Source: Trichuris trichiura
Taxonomy: Eukaryota; Nematoda; Enoplea; Trichinellida; Trichuridae
Length of the DNA stretch: 64,000 bases
Assembly (NCBI GenBank): GCA_037903355.1
Contig: JBAJFE010000026.1
Span: 2,480,001 to 2,544,000 of the forward strand
Direction: 5' to 3'
Position 1 is the first letter of the stretch; each line of letters begins with the position of its first letter. This document shows, in pieces, positions 55,973 through 64,000 of the stretch. The translations under genes were made by a program, and so were the position numbers. Under the pieces are notes generated by a model. The model saw only the letters and a program-made list of their open reading frames with translations. It was not told the origin of the DNA and did no database searches.

Positions 55973-57527
55973 TCAACTGTGTTCGGTGTTCGAACGGCCT
56001 CGATTTCTTCCATTTGGAGAGTTCAAACTAATACACAGTTGAGATTTGAACGTCTTCGGTATTCCATAATATTTTTTGAGACGCTCACGATCCGGTTCAT
56101 AAAGAGCAATATTTTCACCGGATAAATGCGAAGCTTTCGAGCTTTGGTGCAGCAACTGCTTCAGTTTCTTCTCCGAATCAGAATTGTCTGATTCTGCACT
56201 GCTTCCGATTCCTGAGTCCACAGTTCCTCGTTTCTCAATGGTCCTTTGCCGTTTTAGTGAAACTACCAAAAAACGGTACAAGAGATCGTTGAAGTTGGGA
56301 AGTGAGTCGTAACCTTAAATGCACGTATTGCAAAGTATGTAAACTTTTTTTTCTTTTTGGTACTTGGGAAAGTATTCACGTCGATCACGTAAACCTGACC
56401 ACTACTTTGGTCAACGATCAGATCCATGCCAAAGAGAGATAAGCCGGTCGATTTTCGGAATTCTCTGGCGAAAACGCGTGGCATTTCGCCGCATATCTCG
56501 GCTGGCAATGCATCGCTCGAAAAGTTCACCTGTTGCTACATTTAGGATAAGCAGCGTGACGGCTGTTTAAAGTGGCCTTAATGCACTTACCTTGGTCAAG
56601 TGGGAGATGCATCCAATCTTGGAAATTTTGTGACTTTCAAATGCAACAGTAGGATAATCTACAAATGCACTGCTTTAATAAGTTGAATCGTTATTTTAAA
56701 CGCGCAAGAGATTACCCCCCTCGGTAAAGTCGCGCAGAGACGGTCTGGACGATATGAATGTGTCATCTCCAATGGCAAACATCTTGTACAATATGCCACC
56801 ATGGCGTATGAATTGTTGAATAACACAAGGGGTTTCAATGTCTTTTAAACCATGAGGGCCAAAGACCAGTTGCATCTGCTTTGTCAAAGTTCACTTTAAA
56901 AAACTATTTGCACTTAACTTACTCTGTGAGCATTTTCTGTTCCATGTGCTGCCAAATGCTTGCACACTGGAATGAATAACAGACCTACCGTATGAATGTT
57001 TATTGAAACATTTACCGAATGGAAAGCTTATTTGGTCCTTTTCGAGTAATGCAGTTATTTGCTTCGTATCGCCGTCTTTCAGAAGGACAAACGGAGGTGT
57101 CCGAATGGGACCTATTAAAAATAACAGCATAGGATAAGAGTTAAAAATTTGTTGATACCTTCAGCGCAAAGAGTTTTCATGAGAGAATACTGGCTATAGC
57201 GATTGCAGAGTATTCTGACGGCGTCAATTGGATCGAGTATCAAAACTTCTGGGTGATTTTTTTCCAACACCTACGAAAAAAATCTATGTACAATTGTTTT
57301 TGCCGTATAATAATTTCATACCTCCATTTTTTCAATAATATTCTTTGCGTATAGGTCACCCTGATCCGACTGGACAATAAAGTCAGACAGCTTATGCACA
57401 ATTGCGTGTAAGGGTAACTGAGCTTCAATGTTGTCAAAGTCTAGCTGAAAATTGCAGTTGTATATTGAATCAGCATGTCGAGCGCACAACGGCATGAGAT
57501 TGTTTCCTATATCTCCGCGTGAAGCCT
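55973..57527 (-). CDS. ITPK1: Inositol-tetrakisphosphate 1-kinase, eight visible exons
   Basis: Exons 57322-57527, 57159-57270, 57016-57111, 56923-56966, 56716-56875, 56591-56658, 56364-56529 and 55973-56313 all join in phase through short introns. The protein matches ITPK1 throughout: LPLHAIVHKLSDFIVQSDQG, HPEVLILDP, PPFVLLKDGD, SFPFVCKHLAAHG (catalytic HG), PCVIQQFIRHGGILYKMFAIG, RPSLRDF, ESHKISK, LSLFGMDLIV and VYVIDVNTFPSYD (metal ligands Asp, Asp, Asn kept). The enzyme phosphorylates inositol 3,4,5,6- and 1,3,4-phosphates in the cytosol on the route to InsP6. A Ser/Lys-rich extension of about 90 residues follows the ATP-grasp fold, including TVDSGIGSSAESDNSDSEKK. The first exon was not resolved. 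Confidence 0.92.
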
Positions 57528-59629
57528 CTGTCAGAGACAAGTAAGAAATAGCGTTTGGGAAGTGAAGACAAGCTAAAGAGCTGGCAATTTGCTCACCTCC
57601 AATATTTCCATGTTTTCTTTCCTAAAAGTATAGATTCGAGTAAGCGACAGTGTTAGAGAAAACAATGCCTGTAGGCAAGATGCTCCAGTCATAGTACCTA
57701 GAGTGAAGATCTCATGTTTAAATAAGTATTACTCCTGGTTCTGACTTAACGCTGTCCCAAGCATTATTGAACTTTACGAATTCAAACCACAGGAATAACC
57801 AGGCAGGTTTAATTTTGTTAAATAACAAAATTTAGTGAAAACGTGATGGCATTGTTGCGTTTAGTATCCATCCGCAAGGAGTAAAATTTTTCCGGAGACT
57901 GAAGTTTTAACCTCTAAGTTGTCAAAAACCGTAGGCGTTACGCGAAAATGACTAAGTAAATTATTATGTATGAATGGCAATCAAAGCAAGAAAAAAGGTA
58001 CAGTTAAACCAGCAAAAAAAAAATTTACAAGAGCACATACTGGCACTTTGAAATGAATCGGTCGAATTGAATTTTCTTCATTTTCTTGGCAGTCATCCAA
58101 TAGCCAATGCGCCACCTTTTCGATGAGGCTTCATCCATTTCGTTTTGGCTGACGCTATTGGCGTCCCTGAAATGCATGCCTGTTGCATTAATAATAACTA
58201 TATGTAACCAATGAGCAAACGTTGACCAGACACTGAATAGTCACTTTAGACCCTGTTAAGGCCTAAAGTAATATTATTTGCGCAATTAAACTTAATCAAA
58301 CAGATACATGCATGCTCATCAATATGTAACATAATGTGCTAAGCATCAAGCTGTTCTACACCTAAATGTACTTTTAGAGACGCATTTATACGGCCATCAA
58401 CGTAACTCCTATGCGCCACTGACAGAACAACAGTTCCATTAGCAACAGTGTCCCAAGAATAACAAGTCTGCATGCAATTGAAGGCATTGTCGTATTTTGA
58501 AAAGCGAACTATTTCCACTCGACAGTCTCATGCGACCTTTAAGCAGTTTTTATAGAAAAGGAGAATGAGCTGCCAATTATACCAATACTTTTCTCACAGT
58601 TAAAAAACTGTAGGCATGCGCTATACCGTTTTTGCTATACGTACCGAAAACGTTTTTTAATTTAACATGAAAAGATAAACATTCGGCTTAACGCCTTACA
58701 AGCTGAAATCTACCATGCAACCTTTGGAGCAATGCTGTTATTACGCATTTATGATTGTCAGGTAAAAAGACACAGTATGCTTGTAGCGTGCTTGTCATCT
58801 CTTACATGTTGTCTTACATTTGCTTACTACGGGTGACTAGCGTTCGCGATGACTTTCGCTCTAACATGTTACGCTTAAGGTGACGTTTTTAGCGACAGTG
58901 TTCCGTGTGTCTTCGCTAGTCGGTACGCTTTGGCCTGTCAAATTTCTTCAGGTTTTCTAGCAGTTGTTGGTAAATTTAACTTGCAAATAACCTACAATTG
59001 CATTTTCGTCCACGGTATCTATCTATTGTTAGTAGAGCTGAGTTTGTTTCAGAATTATTTTTTAGGTTAATTTTTAATCAGAATAATGTGGCGTCTTTGC
59101 GACTTGTTTGCGCCTTGTGATGGTCAGTAGCAGTCCTATTCCAATTGCGTTGTACAATCGAGGAATCAGTTTTCGCTGTGAGCTCCAATTGAGTTTCAAT
59201 GCAGTTTTAATGGGACGAGGCCGGTCCTGTAGAATTGCATTCGTGTCTTGTTTTTAGGCGATCTATTTGTTCATTAATTTTTCTCATACCTGTTCTTAAT
59301 GGAGTCGTCTATAATTGATAACTTGTTCTCTTTATTTCAGTGGTTGATTACTAAATTCGTTCGTCATGGTTCATCTTTTTCACTCATAATACATCAGCGT
59401 TGCTGCAATAAGTATAAGAAGCGGCAGATGTTTGAATTGTGTTTTCGTATGGACTATGTCCCGTTGAAAATAAAAAACTTCTAACAAAGTTGCGTAACTT
59501 TCGAGCCGCGTGTCTAGAAGCGGTAGATATTGACGTCGTTAATTCGTCCTATGTGCAGTCTACGTGTGCAGAATTTTACCATTGCCATTACTGAAAGATT
59601 GCAGATTTTCCGTGAATACTCTCTTTTAG
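57528..59629. other. No firm gene; may hold 5' exons of both neighbours
   Basis: On the minus strand, 57683-57588 has an ATG-started frame (MTGASCLQALFSLTLSLTR) ending at a GTGAGC donor, but its phase does not join the first ITPK1 exon. At 59450-59530 a half foldback remnant is visible (TATGTCCCGTTGAAAA, GTAACTTTCGAGCCGCG). The rest, 57.7-59.4 kb, shows no coding signal. Confidence 0.4.
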
Positions 59630-60412
59630 CTTGCGTGAAGCAGCGGAACGAAAATTTTCTGAAAGTTTCTTTGTTTCCTATGCGAAAGTTAGGACAGCGA
59701 GTGTAAAAACTGATGAAATATGCAAAGTAGATTTGAGAAGGTCACCTAAACGTGACAACGTTTTTTTCAGCAGTAGTCATAGGTTGGAGACTGAAACTTT
59801 TCTGAAAAAGGTAGGTGTTGATCGTACGAGTGATGTTGCATTTTCTTTTGAATTGCATCGGAATCGGTTGATTCTGTGCATGTTTACGATTTTTCGTCTG
59901 GACATGTTTTTGACACAGCGCTTCTATTAATCCGTTTGTATAGTAGATCGATGATTTTAATGTTGCCGTAGCAAAGGGTTGCTGCGCAGAGAAATTTGTT
60001 GCCGATCCAGCAAGACCTAAACGCAATTTATTCGTTGGAGTAAATAGAGTCGAAAGTTCTTGCGAAGAGAATTAAAATATTTTGAGGAACCGGTGGCGTT
60101 ATAAACAAACGCGAACAACTCATGCAACTTGTCAGTTGTTTAATGTTCAGTGGAAGCAAGGGCTAATGTTTTCTTCAATGAACAGGCATCGCGGCATTTC
60201 GTTAGAGGTACATCTGTGTGGTCTCGCGCTCGTCAAACGGTAATGAAGTGTCAGCAGTTGGAGAAGCAGAAGTTATTGTCAATCTTGGCTAGCACAGCCT
60301 TCCTTAATATTTTGGATCTAAATGCATTGGCAGCTTGGAAATATTTCTACGAACAGTGGTTCGTGAGCAAAGTTGCTGCTATTGTTCGCATAGCTGTTTC
60401 ACTGATCGCCAT
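59630..60412 (+). CDS. Uncharacterised protein with hydrophobic helices, three visible exons
   Basis: Exon 59630-59810 follows CTCTTTTAG and ends at GTAGGT. Exon 60151-60207 follows TAATGTTCAG and ends at GTACAT. Exon 60255-60412 follows AAGTGTCAG and ends at GTAAGT. Phases agree; introns are 340 and 47 nt. The first part is charged (AAERKFSESFFVSYAKVRTA), the last exon is hydrophobic (ILASTAFLNILDLNALAAWK and VSKVAAIVRIAVSLIA) and may form one or two membrane helices. Both ends are open: upstream and downstream exons are missing. No family recognised. Confidence 0.45.
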
Positions 60413-61237
60413 GTAAGTGGCATGAAATGCATCGTTTCTTTCATTGCAAGCAGTAGAATATTGAACCTGTCCTCTTGTTTAGTTGTAGAACTAATTTTTC
60501 ATTTAGAAAATTGTTATTTTAAATTCCATTATATAGTAAACTGTTTACATAAACTTCTAAAGCTCACAGGTACAGTTCCTGTTAGGACCTGCAATATACA
60601 GCCGATACTTTCAAAATGTTTCGAGATTGCGACACGAAGATTTTGAAGAACAGGTTTGGCGATCTGTAATAATTTTTAGAAAAAAAATGGCATTCAACTT
60701 TTAGAGCTATCGCCATTCCGTTTACGATGCAACTATGTGCGTGCATTAATACGCAATTTTATCTATATTGTAAGTCCGTTTATTATACAGCGTCTTATTG
60801 CTGTATATCATACTAACCAGCGAAAGATTGCTTTTACTTGCATGAACGGTTGCATGGAAAGGCTTCTACGTTGATGCCTTCAGATAAAAAAGAAATATTG
60901 TGTAGTTTAAAATTCTAATTCAGATATATTGTGTATTTAAAATTCTAATTAAATAACTACGTTAAGTGTTCATAAACGAAGCTCCATGAAACTTAATTCA
61001 ACGTACAGTATTCATGCAGCATTGAATCACGAGAAAAGCTATTTGTCAAATAGATTCAAAAATCGTTGACTGAGTTTCATCGAGAAGTTGCGAAGTAATT
61101 AGCTGTTTGTCCTAACTCTCATCTGTGCATTAGTTGACTTTCGTATTTTAGCGGATACGTTTTGAAAAGAAAATGTGAGGTGAAATGAGCATTGCACTGA
61201 CGATGTCATACATTTTGTCTTACGTCTATGCTGAAAT
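60413..61237. other. No firm gene
   Basis: This may contain a last exon of the preceding gene: after CTTGTTTAG at about 60481 a 13-codon frame in phase reads CRTNFSFRKLLF and stops. 60895-60955 holds a short tandem duplication of AATTCTAATT with GTGTA. Confidence 0.35.
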
Positions 61238-61960
61238 ATGGCTGCTGAAAGCACTCATAATCGGCGATTCGCCCCGCTGGATGGCCTTCGGCATGTCGCA
61301 ACCAGTAGACGATCTGAAAGTTCCATAAACTCATCTCAAAAGTTGATACCAACCCAACAAAACCAGTACCTTTATCCTAATCCTTCAAGATATATAAGAT
61401 TTACTGAGAAAAACATCAAACCTGAGCCATCACTCACCAAGGACAGAGTAGGAACATCCACGTTCAGAGGCTCATTTACTTCGTTGCCATTGGACACTTA
61501 TGTACGATATTCAAATAGCAGGCAAGGCTCGAGTGTTCCACCGACGCAAGCAAACCAGGAACCCATTGGTTACCATGCAAGAACACTTCAACTTCTTAAA
61601 GGCAATTGCCATAGGGGTAAATTAGTTCAATGGAGCGATCCGATTGCGACGGAATCTTGTTGCCAAGTCAAATTTCCAATGGCAAAGTCGTACCCGAAAC
61701 CTATACTAAAAAGGACAACGTCCTCACTAAATGCGACGGATGTCAGAACGTTAAGCCAACTGTTTCCCCATTCGAGCAGCTCTGCTATGGGACACCTGAA
61801 GTCGCTTGATTGCAAGGATAGCACTAAATGTTGTTCTGCATATCAGAAAGCAGGAAGTGGAAGAAGTACATTGTCAATTTACGATTGCGACCGTATGCTG
61901 ACGAATTTGCGCGTCGCTATGGTGGGCAGAATTGAGAAAAGTCAAACACGTTGTAAGTAA
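61238..61960 (+). CDS. Ser/Arg-rich uncharacterised protein, 240 aa
   Basis: A single uninterrupted frame runs from ATG 61238 to TAA. It is basic, low in hydrophobics and probably mostly disordered, with Ser runs (PHSSSSAMG), proline-flanked Lys motifs (YPKPILKRTTSS) and several cysteines in the last quarter (KCCSAYQK, YDCDRM). No signal peptide or transmembrane helix is visible, so it is likely cytosolic or nuclear. KPILKRT resembles short phosphatase-docking or phosphorylation motifs, but this is only suggestive. Frame length in low-GC DNA and a clean ATG argue that it is real. Confidence 0.6.
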   Translation: MAAESTHNRRFAPLDGLRHVATSRRSESSINSSQKLIPTQQNQYLYPNPSRYIRFTEKNIKPEPSLTKDRVGTSTFRGSFTSLPLDTYVRYSNSRQGSSVPPTQANQEPIGYHARTLQLLKGNCHRGKLVQWSDPIATESCCQVKFPMAKSYPKPILKRTTSSLNATDVRTLSQLFPHSSSSAMGHLKSLDCKDSTKCCSAYQKAGSGRSTLSIYDCDRMLTNLRVAMVGRIEKSQTRCK

Positions 61961-62124
61961 TGTTTGAATGATTAAATAACCACCTGTTGTTTACTTGAAG
62001 TATGTTTTAGGCAGCTACGATTGGGCAAGCTGAAGCTCTTTATTCAAGTGCTACCTGTTACGAATGGATATTCACACGGTCAGTGCAATTTTACGAACAA
62101 AACGAAATGCATATTAGCTGTAGT

Positions 62125-62844
62125 CTATAAAATAGTCCATGAAACTTTCTTTTCTTCGTATTCATTCACATTTTTGCTTGCAATGCCCAACTCTTCTATG
62201 GGTTCTAATATAAGCTTCTGTACCATATCGGCGTGGTCTGCCTTGTTGCATAATTCTTTGCCGCATACACATAGGAACGTGGACTTCTTAAATAAGGAGC
62301 TTGTCAAGTGTGAAACATACTTCGCGCGTTGTCACCGAAATTACCAGCTCTGTCGGTGGAGCTGGCGGCATAATAGCGTGAATATGACCACGCGAGTCTT
62401 CAACATACATAGGCGTCTCTTTTTCTTCAGGAATGGTAGACTGCAAAAATGTTTGAATAGTCTTTTTTGTCCGCCATGACTTCGCAACTTACTGTGTCTA
62501 TGTTATGGCAGAAGGAACTCCCAGGGTAGGAGGAAATATAGTTGTGGACTGGTGTACCCTGAGCGGTGCAAAATTTTCTCGTACTGATGGAACCATCGAA
62601 AGATTTGTATATTAACATTGAGCACGAAGTGACTCCAGTTGGGCATTCTTCTGGTTTATTTTGACACAATTGTTTATCATCTTCCTGAAAAGCGAGTGGA
62701 TGGGACGACGAATAGAGTCTGGCAGAAGGAATTTTCACTAACGGCAGGGTCTTTGTTACACACATAGCAACGGAAAGAAGATACGGACGCGAACAACAAT
62801 GTCAAGCAAAAGTAAGCAACAGTCACTCGAAACGGTTGATTCAT
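62125..62844 (-). CDS. Secreted Ly6/uPAR-type three-finger protein, four exons
   Basis: Exons 62743-62844, 62493-62684, 62345-62440 and 62125-62286 are all in phase 0; introns are 58, 52 and 58 nt. The 183-residue product starts with a signal peptide (MNQPFRVTVAYFCLTLLFAS). The Ly6 domain begins FRCYVCNKDP, continues with cysteines at QLCQ, EECP, TSCSM, KFCTA, SFCHN and closes with FLCVCGKELCNKA, the diagnostic C-x-C...LCN end. Exon 3 (32 codons, proline-rich, cysteine-free: MPPAPPTEL) inserts a long loop just before the closing cysteines. The C-terminal 40 residues are acidic/helical with no GPI anchor signal, so the protein is probably soluble. Ly6 proteins bind receptors such as nicotinic receptors; the partner here is unknown. 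Confidence 0.85.
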
Positions 62845-63297
62845 TCTCTTATGTTACGGCACCTGTTTGAATCACTCACGCAGTGTATATATATATTTGT
62901 ATAACCAGCACACGTCCATGAACCTGCACTTTGATAGTTCTTTGCACTTTCTACTTCACGCATTCAGAATACGTCACGTTTTCAGACGTTTAAACGAGAA
63001 AGTTGCTTTGTCTTCAGTCAAATGGAATTGTATAATGACTACAGAGAGGAGACCAACTTGACCTTGTCAGGAGGTATATGCAGACTAGTTCAACATACTG
63101 ACAGTAGAGTTAGCTACAAGGATAAGACCTACTTTCTTTACAACCTTTTGTGAAGCAACAGTAGTCAGCCGAAAATTAACTAATAAAAAAAAGTTGTCAG
63201 TCTGATTCCAGAAAAGACGAAATGAAAAAGCAAAGCACAGAAGTGCTTGCGTTTCCTAATAATCCTCGAATCCTGCATGCTTGCACGTTTGCCTATA

Positions 63298-64000
63298 CAG
63301 GGGATTCAAAAAGTTTCGAGCCTAACTTACTCGTTCTGCCTCGATTTTTTAAAAATTATCTTCGTGTAGGTAGACGCCCTTTATGACTGCATACAAAGTT
63401 ATTTGAGAATATCTGCTTCTCGTCTACTGTAGGAGCTTTTTCTTCCAAGGCGAATTATGGAAGGTCACAGCGACGTGCGATTTCAGTAACCCAGTGTCAT
63501 CAAATTTTTGTTTTACGAAGGAGTTTCAAGGGTTGAAATTCACCGGCGACTGCGGGAAATTTACAAAGACGATGCCCTCTCCTATTCCCCAGTCAAGTTT
63601 TGGATTTCGGTGTTTCGCCGGGGCAGAAAATCAATCTCTGATGAACCAGGGTCTGGTCGGCCAACGATGCCACCTCTGCTGAAAATGTTGCAGCCGAGGA
63701 GAAGATGGTTTTGGAGAACAAAAGAATCAGGGTTGAAGAAATCATGGCATGGACTAAGCTTTCTCGTGGCACAGTTGAAAGCATTTTACATGATCACCTG
63801 ACGCTGTCAAAGGTCACTGCACATTGGATACCAAGAACTCTTTCACCTTTTAAATATTATGCAAATTTGGTCCATCCGCTTCGTGATGCAATCACAAAAA
63901 TCGTCTAGAAAAGCTGTTACGCAAAGTGTTGCTGTTGCACGACAACGCTCCAGCTCACAGGTCAAAAGTTTCGCTAGCTGCCATCCAAGAGTGCGGGTTT
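63298..64000 (+). mobile_element. Mariner element with broken transposase, cut by window end
   Basis: The element begins after TA at 63296-63297 with CAGGGGATTCAAAAAGTTTC, a mariner-type inverted terminal repeat. The transposase frame starts at ATG 63457 (MEGHSDVRFQ) but has TAA at codon 11. The DNA-binding half follows ([27 protein letters not shown]). A frameshift near 63665-63700 leads into [20 protein letters not shown] and HWIPRTLSPF. After that the sequence jumps to LLLHDNAPAHRSKV at about 63930, so the segment holding the first catalytic Asp is deleted. The 3' end lies outside the window. Non-functional. Confidence 0.88.

Noticed and set aside
1..64000. tRNA and rRNA genes
   Set aside because: I looked for T-arm (GGTTCGAATCC-like) motifs with a matching acceptor stem and for rRNA landmarks and found none convincing; a covariance search would be decisive.

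Overview
The window is animal nuclear DNA. Genes are split by very short GT-AG introns (many 44-61 nt, a few of 340-1200 nt), lie on both strands, and sit among decayed DNA transposons and foldback repeats. Compact introns, many small secreted helical or cysteine-containing proteins, and divergent metazoan genes (Dispatched, ITPK1, small heat shock protein, SLC46-type transporter) suggest a nematode, perhaps a Trichuris/Trichinella-like clade I worm. That is an inference from gene style; no marker gene proves it. Exon models were built by hand from splice sites and reading phase.

Layout. 0-15 kb: a run of minus-strand genes or gene pieces for small secreted or membrane proteins, with foldback elements at 0.3, 9.6 and 13.3 kb. 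15-21 kb: no firm gene; a pogo/Tigger-type MITE and an AT-rich hairpin. 21.5-23 kb: a secreted leucine-rich-repeat protein. 23-35 kb: sparse, with a four-helix membrane protein and several uncharacterised exons. 35-41 kb: a transposon graveyard (five foldback insertions, pogo-like and Tc1-like transposase remnants, a microsatellite). 42.8-44.4 kb: an SLC46-like transporter. 45.3 kb: a small secreted protein. 47.6-51.8 kb: a Dispatched-family transporter. 53.6-55.4 kb: a small heat shock protein with a visible heat-shock-type promoter. 56-57.5 kb: an inositol-tetrakisphosphate 1-kinase. 59.6-62.8 kb: a possible membrane protein, a Ser-rich protein and a Ly6/three-finger secreted protein. 63.3-64 kb: the 5' part of a broken mariner element.

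The most novel item is a family of foldback elements (about 190-360 bp) with at least ten copies. Seven are bounded by direct repeats of 9-15 bp, and two sit inside one copy of a locally duplicated block whose other copy is an empty site. All share a core reading CTGANGA, then a 6-bp stem with a variable loop, then AAAGC. The stem shows compensatory base changes, and the layout resembles a hammerhead ribozyme core with a one-base irregularity. No autonomous partner is visible.

The named genes do not form one pathway. The clearest functional theme is secretion: the 0.8-15 kb cluster, the LRR protein, the 35.0 and 45.3 kb proteins and the Ly6 protein all look exported.
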